NCBI RefSeq assembly: GCF_002954685.1
Contig: NZ_MSCN01000001.1
Coordinates: 2,436,429-2,500,428, forward strand
DNA: 64,000 nucleotides
Source of the DNA: Polaribacter porphyrae
Lineage (GTDB): Bacteria; Bacteroidota; Bacteroidia; Flavobacteriales; Flavobacteriaceae
Reading direction: 5' to 3'
Positions 1-8,465 of this stretch are shown piece by piece. How positions within the stretch are numbered: the stretch's first letter is position 1; each line of letters starts with the position of its first letter. Under the pieces are notes generated by a model that searched no databases, was not told where the DNA came from, and worked only from the letters and a program-made list of their open reading frames with translations. Position numbers and translations under genes: made by a program.

Positions 1-654
1 TTTCTTGAAAATACTGTAAATCACACAGAACAATTTGGTTGGATAGAAGTAATTTGTGGTTCTATGTTTTCTGGTAAAACAGAAGAATTGATTAGACGTC
101 TAAAACGTGCACAATTTGCCAAACAAAATGTAGAAATTTTTAAGCCTGCAGTAGATACACGTTATGATGACGAAGAAGTAGTGTCTCATAACGATTCTAG
201 AATTCGTTCAACTCCTGTGCCAGTTTCGTCAAATATTAGATTATTAGCCAATAATGTTGATGTTGTTGGTATTGATGAAGCTCAATTTTTTGATGATGAA
301 ATTGTTGCTGTTTGTAATGATTTAGCCAATAGAGGAATTCGTGTGATTGTAGCTGGTTTAGATATGGATTTTAAAGGTAAACCTTTTGGCCCAATGCCAG
401 CTTTAATGGCTACTGCAGAGTATGTAACCAAAGTACATGCAGTTTGTACACATACAGGAAATTTAGCTCATTATAGTTTTAGAAAAGCACAAAATGATGA
501 TTTGGTATTATTAGGTGAAACTCAAGAATATGAACCCTTAAGTAGAGCTGCTTATTACAAAGCTTTGCAAAAGCAAAAAGAAAATTCTGAATCTAACTTA
601 AAAGGTTCTGAAACAAGTTCAGATGATACTGAAGTAAATTCAGCACAAATATGA
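1..654 (+). CDS. tdk: Thymidine kinase, 5' end cut by window
   Basis: Type II thymidine kinase, which phosphorylates thymidine to dTMP in the salvage pathway. The frame is open from base 1 and upstream codons reading [17 protein letters not shown] precede the internal ATG at 64, so the start lies outside the window. The P-loop (GSMFSGKT) and the DEAQFF lid/Mg motif are clear. The usual zinc-binding CxxC pairs are absent: the places where they normally sit read AVCTHTGN and YEPLSRAAY. The C-terminus carries a Ser/Glu-rich tail. The stop overlaps the alr start (ATGA), which suggests translational coupling. Confidence 0.95.
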   Translation, partial: FLENTVNHTEQFGWIEVICGSMFSGKTEELIRRLKRAQFAKQNVEIFKPAVDTRYDDEEVVSHNDSRIRSTPVPVSSNIRLLANNVDVVGIDEAQFFDDEIVAVCNDLANRGIRVIVAGLDMDFKGKPFGPMPALMATAEYVTKVHAVCTHTGNLAHYSFRKAQNDDLVLLGETQEYEPLSRAAYYKALQKQKENSESNLKGSETSSDDTEVNSAQI

Positions 655-1751
655 ACAATCATGTAACTGTTCTAGAAATTGATGCAAATGCTTTAGAGCA
701 TAACCTAAATTATTTTAAACAAAAATTAGAACCTAGCACCAAAATATTGGCTGTTGTTAAAGCTTTTGGTTATGGAAGTGATGGTGTGCAAGTGGCTCAA
801 TTCCTACAAGACAAAGTAGATTATTTTGCTGTAGCTTACACTCATGAAGGTATTGCTCTAAGAGAGGCTAAAGTAAAAACACCCATTTTAGTGCTACACC
901 CTCAAATACAAAATCTACAAACTATTGTAGAGTACAGGTTAGAACCTAATTTATATAATTTTAAAATATTTAATGCGTTTTTAAAACTTGCAGATGAAGC
1001 CCCTTTAATGAATTATCCCATTCATATTAAATTCAATACAGGGTTAAACAGGTTGGGCTTTTGGCATAATGATTTGTCAATTATAATTAGTAAGCTAAAA
1101 GAGACCAATCATGTAAAAGTACAATCGCTATTTTCTCATTTAGCAGCTAGTGAAGATTTAGAAGAAAAGGAGTTTACCATAAATCAACTAAATAATTTTG
1201 CATATATAGCCAAACAATTTTATAAGCATCTCGACTATGAACCCTTATTACATATTCTAAATACTTCTGGAGTTGTAAATTATGCAAAAGCTCAATTTGA
1301 TATGGTTAGAATTGGCATTGGTTTGTATGGCTTTGGAAACGACGAAAAAGAAACTGCTCAACTTAAAAACACACACAATTTAAAGTCAATTATTTCTCAA
1401 ATTCATTTAATAGAACCCGGAGAAACTGTAGGTTATAATAGAGCTTTTGTTGCTAAAAAACATTCTAAAACAGCTACAATTCCTGTGGGTCATGCAGATG
1501 GTTTATCAAGAAAACTTGGAAACAAAAAGGGATATGTGTTTATTAATAATCAGAAAGCTAAAATTATTGGTAACGTCTGTATGGATATGATTATGGTTGA
1601 TGTTACTAAAATTGATTGCAATGAAGGTGATGAAGTTATCGTTTTTAACAGCCAAGAAATGTTAAAACATATTGCAGAAGTTTCAGAAACAATAGTATAT
1701 GAAACTTTAACAGCCATTTCTCAACGTGTTAAGAAAGTGTTAAAGAGATAA
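651..1751 (+). CDS. alr: Alanine racemase
   Basis: PLP enzyme interconverting L- and D-alanine for peptidoglycan. The 366 aa length is usual for the family. K37 in VVKAFGYG is the expected Schiff-base lysine, and Y262 in VGYNRAF is at the position of the second catalytic base. The [13 protein letters not shown] segment is a family hallmark. In many Bacteroidota Alr is fused to a MurF domain; here it stands alone. The start overlaps the tdk stop by 4 nt (ATGA), so the two are probably one transcript. Confidence 0.95.
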   Translation: MNNHVTVLEIDANALEHNLNYFKQKLEPSTKILAVVKAFGYGSDGVQVAQFLQDKVDYFAVAYTHEGIALREAKVKTPILVLHPQIQNLQTIVEYRLEPNLYNFKIFNAFLKLADEAPLMNYPIHIKFNTGLNRLGFWHNDLSIIISKLKETNHVKVQSLFSHLAASEDLEEKEFTINQLNNFAYIAKQFYKHLDYEPLLHILNTSGVVNYAKAQFDMVRIGIGLYGFGNDEKETAQLKNTHNLKSIISQIHLIEPGETVGYNRAFVAKKHSKTATIPVGHADGLSRKLGNKKGYVFINNQKAKIIGNVCMDMIMVDVTKIDCNEGDEVIVFNSQEMLKHIAEVSETIVYETLTAISQRVKKVLKR

Positions 1752-1799
1752 AAAAAATTAGTACATTAGCACCACTAACAAATTAAAAATCAATTAAAA

Positions 1800-2210
1800 A
1801 TGGGAATGCTTAAAGAATTTAAGGATTTTGCAATGAAGGGAAACCTTATTGACATTGCAGTAGGTTTTGTAATGGGTGCTGCTTTTAAACAAGTAGTAAC
1901 TTCATTTACAGGTGGAATTGTTTCTCCACTTATTGGCCTAATTTTCAATGCAGACTTCAAAGACATGAAGTGGATTGTTAAAGAAGGTGTTGCAGATGCA
2001 ACAGGAAAAGTTTCAGGTGAGGTTGCTGTTTTATATGGCGATTTTATTACCAACGTAATCGATTTTATTATTGTAGCTTTTGTAATGTTTATGATAGTAA
2101 AAGGTGTAAATGCTACTAAAAAGAAAGAGGAGCCAGCACCAGAAGCTCCAAAAGGCCCAAGTCAAGAAGATTTATTAGCCGAAATAAGAGATTTACTTTC
2201 TAAAAAATAA
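1800..2210 (+). CDS. mscL: Large-conductance mechanosensitive channel
   Basis: Inner-membrane osmotic safety valve of 136 aa. The N-terminus has the classic pattern: amphipathic MLKEFKDFAMKGN, then TM1 DIAVGFVMGAAF, a periplasmic loop, a second membrane helix around residues 80-100 (NVIDFIIVAFVMFMIVKG) and a cytoplasmic Lys/Glu-rich tail ending in a short helix (EEIRDLL-like). It follows alr after 48 nt in the same direction and is followed by a strong intrinsic terminator. Confidence 0.95.
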   Translation: MGMLKEFKDFAMKGNLIDIAVGFVMGAAFKQVVTSFTGGIVSPLIGLIFNADFKDMKWIVKEGVADATGKVSGEVAVLYGDFITNVIDFIIVAFVMFMIVKGVNATKKKEEPAPEAPKGPSQEDLLAEIRDLLSKK

Positions 2211-2240
2211 TTCATTTTTTAAAGTAAACGTGTGTATAAA

Positions 2241-2269
2241 TCCTGAACTTTTTGTTCAGGATTTTTTTT
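2241..2269 (+). terminator. Intrinsic terminator after mscL
   Basis: Perfect 8-bp stem TCCTGAAC / GTTCAGGA with a 5-nt T loop, followed directly by eight T. It closes the tdk-alr-mscL unit. Confidence 0.85.
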
Positions 2270-2347
2270 GTGCAAAAAAATTTAATTCTAAATGTAACCT
2301 TTTTGTAAATTGATGGTTTTAATAATAGAAACTAACCAAAACAATCG

Positions 2348-2884
2348 TTGAAACATTTAACTGACGAAGAACTCATGTTACAAATTGCCAGTGGCAAATT
2401 AGAGCAGTTAACAATTCTGTTTGAAAGATATAATGTACGTATGTATAACTTTTTCAACAAAATGGTTCATAATAAAATGGTTAGTGAAGATTTAACTCAA
2501 GATGTTTTTATAAAAGTAATTAAATACAGAACATCTTATAAAAGTGGAAATTTTGCAGCTTGGATATATACAATTGCTCGCAATATTTTTTCTAGTCATT
2601 ATCAAAAAACAAAAAAAGAACGTTCAAATTTAATTGATGATGATACCTTGAGTGCTAATGAAACATTAGTTTCTGAAAGTAATCAAGAAGAGTTAGATCA
2701 TTTGCAAAAAGCGTTATTACAATTATCGAATTCTGATAGAGAATTGATTGTAATGCATCGTTTTCAGCAAATAAAATATGAGCAAATTGCACAAATAATT
2801 GACAGTACAGAAAATGCTGTAAAAGTGAAAGTGCATAGAGCTATTAAGAAGTTAAAGGAAATTTATTTTCAAACAGAAATATAA
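2348..2884 (+). CDS. ECF-type sigma-70 family RNA polymerase sigma factor
   Basis: A 178 aa sigma factor with region 2 (YNFFNKMVHNKMVSEDLTQDVFIKV... AWIYTIARN) and a C-terminal region 4 helix-turn-helix (LSNSDRELIVMHRF... YEQIAQIIDSTENAVKVKVHRA). Region 3 is lacking, as in extracytoplasmic-function sigmas. The start is TTG at 2348; no in-frame ATG sits before region 2. The stop overlaps the next start (TAATG), and that gene encodes a membrane anti-sigma-like protein, so the pair is probably a sigma/anti-sigma module. What it regulates is not visible, but the DUF4097 genes that follow are likely co-transcribed targets. Confidence 0.9.
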   Translation: MKHLTDEELMLQIASGKLEQLTILFERYNVRMYNFFNKMVHNKMVSEDLTQDVFIKVIKYRTSYKSGNFAAWIYTIARNIFSSHYQKTKKERSNLIDDDTLSANETLVSESNQEELDHLQKALLQLSNSDRELIVMHRFQQIKYEQIAQIIDSTENAVKVKVHRAIKKLKEIYFQTEI

Positions 2885-3633
2885 TGAAGCAGAATGATAT
2901 TACAAACAAATTGAGTTTATATTTAGAGGGTTCTCTTTCTAATGGAGATAAAATTGACGTAGAAAATCAATTAAAAAATTCGGAAACTTTAAGAAAAGAA
3001 TTAGAAGAATTAAATTCATTTTTAAACATTCTAAACAGTGAAAAAATGGAAACTCCTTCTGCTAATTTACAATTGAGTTTCGATAAAATGTTAGCACAAG
3101 AAATCGAAAATCAACAACCAAAAGTTGTGCAATTGAAACCCAAAACAGACTGGAAACAATTTTTAAGGATTGCTGCAAGTATTGTAATCGTATTAAGTGC
3201 TTTTTTACTAGGTAAATATCAATCAAATGAATCTAAAGTAAATAACAATCAAAACCAAGTATTGGCTTTATTAGAAAATAATTCTGCAAGCAAACGAATA
3301 GAAGCAGTAATATCTACAGAAGATTTTTCTATAAAAGATACAAAAATTTTAAAAGCATTAATCAATCGTTTGTTTTTTGACAAAAATACCAATGTGCGTC
3401 TGGCTGCAGCAGAAGCATTAAGTAAATTTTCAGAAGAAAAAATGGTAAGAGATGCTTTTATAAAAAGTCTTGAAACGGATAAAAACCCTACTATTCAACT
3501 AGAAGTAATTCAAATTTTATCTGATATACAAGAAAAAAGAGCAATTAAACCTATGGAAAAAATGCTCGACAACGAGGAGACTCCTCAATATGTAAAACAA
3601 CAACTAAAATTAAATTTATCAAGTTTATTATAA
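2884..3633 (+). CDS. Membrane anti-sigma-like protein with HEAT repeats
   Basis: 249 aa. Residues 1-90 are a soluble, Leu/Glu-rich region (KLSLYLEGSLSNGDK... LKNSETLRKELEEL) resembling the zinc-less anti-sigma N-domains found beside flavobacterial ECF sigmas. One membrane helix follows at about residues 94-113 (FLRIAASIVIVLSAFLLG). The outer part, residues 140-249, contains HEAT-like helical repeats (NTNVRLAAAEALSKF, NPTIQLEVIQILSDI). Overlap with the sigma gene by 1 nt suggests strict coupling. The anti-sigma role is inferred from context and topology. The HEAT domain would be the periplasmic sensor or interaction part. Confidence 0.75.
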   Translation: MKQNDITNKLSLYLEGSLSNGDKIDVENQLKNSETLRKELEELNSFLNILNSEKMETPSANLQLSFDKMLAQEIENQQPKVVQLKPKTDWKQFLRIAASIVIVLSAFLLGKYQSNESKVNNNQNQVLALLENNSASKRIEAVISTEDFSIKDTKILKALINRLFFDKNTNVRLAAAEALSKFSEEKMVRDAFIKSLETDKNPTIQLEVIQILSDIQEKRAIKPMEKMLDNEETPQYVKQQLKLNLSSLL

Positions 3634-3646
3634 AAAATAAGAAATC

Positions 3647-4462
3647 ATGAAAAAATTATTTGTTATCATCTTATTTGTTGGTGCAACAATTTCTGCACAG
3701 AATAAAGAGTTTAAATACAATTTAACAGGAATAAAAAAAGTAGTATTATCATCTAATACAACTATAAAGTTAGAAGTGGGCACTACTAATCAATTTATTA
3801 TTTCGGAAACAAAATCTAAAAAAGACAAGGATAATGTTCACTGGAGTATACGAAGTGATAGAGAAAAAAGAAAACAAAATAAAGAAGACAAAAGAAAAGG
3901 GTTAACAGCTGTTTATCCAGGAGGAAAAGATAACACTAAAGGATTTGGCTTTTCAATTTACAAAGAAGATGGTGTATTATATGTTAACGATTTAAAATCT
4001 CATTTTCAAAGACGTGGTTTATCTATGAAACTACCTAAAACCATGAATGTTTCTTTAGATTCTGGAAATTTAGGCTCTATTTATGTTGAGGGTTTTACTG
4101 GTGAGGTGGAAGCTTCTTCAAATATTGGAAAAGTAGAAATGAAAAATGTCACTGGTCCAATTACTATAGATGCTAATGTTGCTAAAGTTGATATTGATTT
4201 TGATGTAGTAAGCCAAAAATCACCTATAACAATTAGTTCTTCAGTATCAGAAATTGATATTGCTTTACCTGCAAACACTAAAGCCGATTTAGAATTAAGA
4301 ACTCAAGGCACAGTGTACACAGATTTTGATTTTGAAATACCAAAAAAGAAAGGCTTAAAAAATGTAAGTGGTAGAAAAAGTATTGTTTCTAAATTAAATG
4401 GTGGTGGTGTAAAAATCTATATTAAATCATCAATGGGTAATATTTATTTACGTAAAAAGTAA
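3647..4462 (+). CDS. Secreted DUF4097-type beta-strand repeat protein
   Basis: 271 aa with a signal peptide (residues 1-18, ending ISAQ). The C-terminal half is a run of short beta strands alternating Gly/Ser/Asn with hydrophobics (GSIYVEGFTGEVEASSNIGKV, VEMKNVTGPITIDANV), the pattern of DUF4097 / putative adhesin domains that form a small right-handed beta solenoid. A charged Lys-rich segment (residues 55-85) precedes it. It starts 13 nt after the anti-sigma gene and is probably in the same operon. The molecular role of DUF4097 proteins is unknown to me. Confidence 0.75.
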   Translation: MKKLFVIILFVGATISAQNKEFKYNLTGIKKVVLSSNTTIKLEVGTTNQFIISETKSKKDKDNVHWSIRSDREKRKQNKEDKRKGLTAVYPGGKDNTKGFGFSIYKEDGVLYVNDLKSHFQRRGLSMKLPKTMNVSLDSGNLGSIYVEGFTGEVEASSNIGKVEMKNVTGPITIDANVAKVDIDFDVVSQKSPITISSSVSEIDIALPANTKADLELRTQGTVYTDFDFEIPKKKGLKNVSGRKSIVSKLNGGGVKIYIKSSMGNIYLRKK

Positions 4463-4479
4463 AATTTAACCAAACTTTT

Positions 4480-4511
4480 AAAGCTGAACTAGCATTTTAT
4501 AGTTCAGCTTT
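4480..4511 (+). repeat. Inverted repeat between the two DUF4097 genes
   Basis: Perfect 11-bp arms AAAGCTGAACT / AGTTCAGCTTT around a 10-nt loop. No U-tract follows on the + strand, so it is a weak terminator candidate. It could instead stabilise the upstream mRNA or attenuate transcription within the operon. Confidence 0.5.
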
Positions 4512-4544
4512 AAATAATCAACTCACTTAATTAAAATATACAAA

Positions 4545-5291
4545 ATGAAAAGATTTCTCTTATTCATAGGATTGTTATTGATTTTTAACAACCTAGCAGC
4601 TCAAAAAAAAATTACAGAAAACACAAAATCTAATGGTATAGACGATGTTTTAGTAAATGTAAAATTTGCCAACAATATTGTTGTTAAAAATTGGAATAAA
4701 AATGAAATTTCAGTAGAAGCTACTGTTAATATTGATGATAATAAACACAATGATTACTTTAGCTTTAAAACAAAAAATGTTGGTGGTTATTATACTGTAA
4801 TATCAGATTATGGGGAGTATTTTAAGAAATATAGAAGTTATTATTCTCATAAGCATAGTCATGATAATGATGATAAAAGTAAAAAAGATGATGATGATTG
4901 TCATAGTCACAGACATAGTAATATTGTAGACTATGTAATTTATGTGCCAAAAAACATGAACCTTAAAGTGAAAAGTATTTCAGGAAGCGTAGAAGCTGAA
5001 AGCTATGCAGGGGTTTTAAATTTAAATTTAATTAGTGGTAATATCACTATAAAAAAACATTCTAAAGACATGTATTTAAAAACGATTAGTGGCGATATCG
5101 ATATTTATATTTCTGATGCAACTTTTACTGCAAAATCTTTATCAGGAGGTATTTATTCTGATTTAGACATCGATTTTGATAAAAACAAGAAGAAGGGTTA
5201 TGGTTCTAAAATTCATGCAAAAATTAATCAAGGAACTGCGTCTTTAAATCTTAACACTATTAGTGGCGATATTTATTTGCGAAAAATATAA
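4545..5291 (+). CDS. Secreted DUF4097-type protein with His/Asp-rich loop
   Basis: 248 aa, signal peptide residues 1-19 (FNNLAAQ), then a beta-strand-repeat domain of the same kind as the preceding gene (SGSVEAESYAGVLNLNLISG, TISGDIDIYIS, both ending in GDIYLRK-like strands). The two are paralogues. Residues about 101-125 form an inserted, highly polar run rich in His, Asp and Lys with one Cys (SHKHSHDNDD, DDDDCHSHRHS), which looks able to bind metal ions. Same strand and spacing as the sigma operon. Confidence 0.72.
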   Translation: MKRFLLFIGLLLIFNNLAAQKKITENTKSNGIDDVLVNVKFANNIVVKNWNKNEISVEATVNIDDNKHNDYFSFKTKNVGGYYTVISDYGEYFKKYRSYYSHKHSHDNDDKSKKDDDDCHSHRHSNIVDYVIYVPKNMNLKVKSISGSVEAESYAGVLNLNLISGNITIKKHSKDMYLKTISGDIDIYISDATFTAKSLSGGIYSDLDIDFDKNKKKGYGSKIHAKINQGTASLNLNTISGDIYLRKI

Positions 5292-5296
5292 TTATC

Positions 5297-6514
5297 ATGA
5301 AATATACATTTGTATTTATAATTTTCATTTTATTTTTTAGTTGTAAAAATGAAAAAAAATCCTCGCAATCTTTAATTTCTAATGAAGTTCAATTATCTGA
5401 AGATTTTATAGTAATTGATCAAAATTATAAACAAGCTTTAAAAATAGCTTCTAAAAAAGATAAGTTAATTTTTATCGATTTTTATACAACTTGGTGTGCA
5501 CCTTGCAAAAAGTTAGATAAACTAATATTTCAAAATGACTCCATAAAGAATATCCTTAAACGTGATTTTATACTTTTAAAATACAATGCAGAAAACGATA
5601 CTATTTTTCACTTATCTAAAAAACATCATATTAGTAGCTATCCAACAGGTTTAATACTGAATAACGAGGGATTTGTACTAAATAGAAAATACGGTTTTGC
5701 AGGGAGTAATTTTAAAACATTAAGTAAAAGTGTTCTCGATTTTAAAAATGAGAGTATAGTTCTTAATAATCAAAATAAAGTAATTAAAGGTTATTCAAAT
5801 GATATAGATGCTACTAAATACCCAAAATTTTATGTAGATTTTGTAAACAGAACAAATACGAAACTTAATCCAGCAGATTTAAATGAATATTGGGTTACTC
5901 ATAAAAATAAATTTTCAGAAGAATATTTTTCTACGCTAACCTATTTTGGAGGCCAAACATCTAAAGAAATCGCATATACTGTTCTTAATAATAAGGAAAA
6001 ATATATAAATCTTTTTGGTGAGACAGATGTAAAAAAATTAATGTTTTCAATAGCTTTTGGTAGGTTTGACGAAGCTATTTTAGAAAAAAATAATGAAAAA
6101 TTTATTGAAGCTGAAGCCTATGTTAAGAAAGCTTTAAATAAAGAAAGTGCTAAAAATATAATAGACAGTGCTAAAAAAGATTTATTAAAATCTCAAAATA
6201 AATGGAGTGAACTATTAGATATTTATATAGAATTAAAAAAAGAGAGGAAATTTAGTAATGGATATGCCAATCATTTTAGTTGGGAAGTATATCTAAAATG
6301 TGAAGATAAAGAAGTAATTCAACATTGTTTAAAATGGATGAAAGAGGTTACTGATGAAGAACCTCAATATGATTATTTAGATACTTATGCTCTTTTATTA
6401 CATAAGTCTGGGAATATTAAAGATACCAAAAGAGTAGCACAAATAGCAATTAAAGCAGGAAAAAAAGAAGGCAGAAAAACGACAAAATTAGAAAATTTAA
6501 TAAAAAAACTTTAA
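5297..6514 (+). CDS. Thioredoxin-domain lipoprotein
   Basis: 405 aa. Lipoprotein signal with lipobox FFSC (Cys16). A thioredoxin fold occupies residues about 40-145, with the redox motif WCAPC (C67, C70) and the cis-Pro region SSYPTGLIL. The remainder (about 180-405) is helical and TPR-like, with no motif I can name. It begins 5 nt after the second DUF4097 gene and ends at a strong terminator, so it is the last gene of the sigma-led unit. It probably reduces or isomerises disulfides in the envelope. Confidence 0.85.
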   Translation: MKYTFVFIIFILFFSCKNEKKSSQSLISNEVQLSEDFIVIDQNYKQALKIASKKDKLIFIDFYTTWCAPCKKLDKLIFQNDSIKNILKRDFILLKYNAENDTIFHLSKKHHISSYPTGLILNNEGFVLNRKYGFAGSNFKTLSKSVLDFKNESIVLNNQNKVIKGYSNDIDATKYPKFYVDFVNRTNTKLNPADLNEYWVTHKNKFSEEYFSTLTYFGGQTSKEIAYTVLNNKEKYINLFGETDVKKLMFSIAFGRFDEAILEKNNEKFIEAEAYVKKALNKESAKNIIDSAKKDLLKSQNKWSELLDIYIELKKERKFSNGYANHFSWEVYLKCEDKEVIQHCLKWMKEVTDEEPQYDYLDTYALLLHKSGNIKDTKRVAQIAIKAGKKEGRKTTKLENLIKKL

Positions 6515-6534
6515 GTAAAAAAATCTTATTGGTT

Positions 6535-6572
6535 AAACAACCATCTCATTTTAGAGATGGTTGTTTGTTTTT
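6535..6572 (+). terminator. Strong intrinsic terminator of the sigma-factor operon
   Basis: Perfect 13-bp stem AAACAACCATCTC / GAGATGGTTGTTT, 6-nt loop, then GTTTTTG. It lies 20 nt after the thioredoxin lipoprotein stop and inside the longest open frame of the next gene, which argues that the next gene starts downstream of it. Confidence 0.85.
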
Positions 6573-6606
6573 GCTTAAATTCGTAAAAGTTAAAATTAAT
6601 GCTAAA

Positions 6607-7650
6607 TTGAAATACAATTTTATCATATTGTTATCTATCTTTCTCTGCGCAAAGAGTTTTAATCAACAAAAAAAGCAAGAAATGAAATCCAATAAATTTG
6701 AGCCTAATGATGGTAAAGTCTTATTTTTTATTGGTCAAGATTTAGAAGCTGTTGGTGGTTTTGAAAATTATAATGCTGGTTATGTAGATACCTTTAATAT
6801 TCCTGCAGGAATAACTGCTTACACTAATTTATCTCCTGGAGATTACTCATTTAGTTACTATATAAAAGGTTTAGATGGCACAAAAACCAAAGCAAATTGG
6901 GGTGCAGGTGATACATGTTTGCAATTTTATGTAGATAATCCAAAGTTTAAAAACACAATGCTTTCCATTGGTTTATCAATGGTAAATCATGATAAAAATG
7001 TGGCAAAGGGCAAACACGATAATTTGATAAAAGAACTAGGTTTATGGATTAAAAGTACAAAAAGATCTGTCTTTTTAAGAATTGGTTATGAGTTTGATGG
7101 TTGGGATTGGAACAATTACAAGAAGAAATATTACCTAAAAGCTTTTAAAAGAATACATCATATTCTTAAAGAAATGGAGGTAAATAATGTTGCTTTTGTA
7201 TGGCAATCTAAAGGAACAGGTTCAAACCAAAAAGTGTTAGAAGATTGGTATCCAGGAGATGAATATGTAGATTGGTGTGGATATTCTTATTTTAACAATC
7301 CAGATACAGAAATGTTGACTTTTGCAAGAAAAAACAACAAACCAGTTTTTATTGCAGAAGCTTGCCCAGTTTTAAAAGATGAATTTGGTAATTTTCATGC
7401 AAACTTAAGTAATCAAAAGGAAGCTAAATTGGTTTGGGAAAAATGGTTTATCCCTTTTTTTAAAACTATTGAAGACAATAAAGATGTCATTAAAGCTTTT
7501 AGCTACATAAATGTTGAATGGAAATCTCAAATAATGTGGGCTACTAATGATTATTTTAAAAATGTAGATTCTAGAATCCAAAAGAGTGAGTATATCTCTA
7601 AAAAATGGCTAGAAGAAATACAAAAAGAAAAATATTTAAAAAATCAATAA
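6607..7650 (+). CDS. GH26-like glycoside hydrolase (beta-mannanase type), secreted
   Basis: The frame is open from a TTG at 6529, but that would translate through the terminator hairpin at 6535-6572. The TTG at 6607 begins directly with a signal peptide (KYNFIILLSIFLCAKSF), giving 347 aa, so I chose it. The fold reads as a clan-A TIM barrel. E162 in RIGYEFDGW is the likely acid/base and E251 in FIAEACPV the likely nucleophile, about 89 residues apart as in GH26. WCGYSYFNNP and VWQSKG support the family. The substrate is not certain; beta-mannan or a related glycan is the best guess. Confidence 0.72.
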   Translation: MKYNFIILLSIFLCAKSFNQQKKQEMKSNKFEPNDGKVLFFIGQDLEAVGGFENYNAGYVDTFNIPAGITAYTNLSPGDYSFSYYIKGLDGTKTKANWGAGDTCLQFYVDNPKFKNTMLSIGLSMVNHDKNVAKGKHDNLIKELGLWIKSTKRSVFLRIGYEFDGWDWNNYKKKYYLKAFKRIHHILKEMEVNNVAFVWQSKGTGSNQKVLEDWYPGDEYVDWCGYSYFNNPDTEMLTFARKNNKPVFIAEACPVLKDEFGNFHANLSNQKEAKLVWEKWFIPFFKTIEDNKDVIKAFSYINVEWKSQIMWATNDYFKNVDSRIQKSEYISKKWLEEIQKEKYLKNQ

Positions 7651-7828
7651 TATACTCTATCTACTCTTAAAAATATAAAACTGAATTATAAGAACTTAAA
7701 TCAGCAACATATATAATTAGTTATTTGAGTTAAGACGAGTAATTTATAAAAATTGGTGACTAATTGATATTTATCTAAATATTGTAAAAAAATATGATTT
7801 ATAGTAGAAGTGTTTAGAAAAAATCCAA

Positions 7829-8464
7829 TTATCTAATTTCATTTTTCAAAATCTTCAAAAACAAATCTCTATCAATTTCTTTAGCACCTAAACTTGCTAA
7901 ATGTTTATTATAAATCTGGCAATCAATTAATTTGTATTTATTACAGTTAATTAAATGTATAAAAGCCAATTTAGAAGTATTAGACACTTTACTAAACATA
8001 CTTTCTCCACAGAAAATATCATTTATTTCCAATCCGTATAAACCACCAACTAAATCTTCTCCTTGCCAAACCTCTATAGATTTTGCTACTCCTTTTTTAT
8101 GAAGCTTAATATAAGCTTGTTCCATATCATCAGTAATCCAAGTTCCAAAACCATCTTTCCTATCAATATTTTTACAATTATAGATTACTTCTTCAAAGGC
8201 CTTATTTTCTGTAATTTTAAACTTGTTTTTATTGATAATTTTTCGCATCGATTTAGAAATTTTTAAATCATTTGGAAACAACACCATTCTTTCTGGTGGA
8301 CAATACCATACAATGGGTTCTCCTTCTGAAAACCAAGGAAAAATTCCATTTTTATAAGCATATGTTAATCGCTCTGTAGATAAATCTCCACCCAAAGCTA
8401 TAATGCCTTCTTTGGTTGCAAGTCCATAAGATGGAAACTGTATTTTGTCAGTGAGCCATATCAT
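7829..8464 (-). CDS. aat: Leucyl/phenylalanyl-tRNA-protein transferase
   Basis: Cytoplasmic N-end-rule enzyme that adds Leu or Phe from charged tRNA to proteins with N-terminal Arg or Lys, marking them for ClpS/ClpAP. 211 aa, normal length. Family segments are intact: FPSYGLATKEGIIALGGDLS, YKNGIFPWFSEGEPIVWYCP, AYIKLHKKGVAKSIEVW, LVGGLYGLEINDIFCGESMF and the C-terminal LIDCQIYNKHLASLGA. It lies one base downstream of the transporter gene on the same strand and is probably co-transcribed. Confidence 0.95.
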   Translation of the reverse strand: MIWLTDKIQFPSYGLATKEGIIALGGDLSTERLTYAYKNGIFPWFSEGEPIVWYCPPERMVLFPNDLKISKSMRKIINKNKFKITENKAFEEVIYNCKNIDRKDGFGTWITDDMEQAYIKLHKKGVAKSIEVWQGEDLVGGLYGLEINDIFCGESMFSKVSNTSKLAFIHLINCNKYKLIDCQIYNKHLASLGAKEIDRDLFLKILKNEIR

Positions 8465-8465
8465 A

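Noticed and set aside
4480..4511. A true terminator splitting the sigma operon
   Set aside because: No U-tract follows the stem on the + strand, and the next gene is a paralogue probably in the same unit. It was kept only as an inverted repeat.
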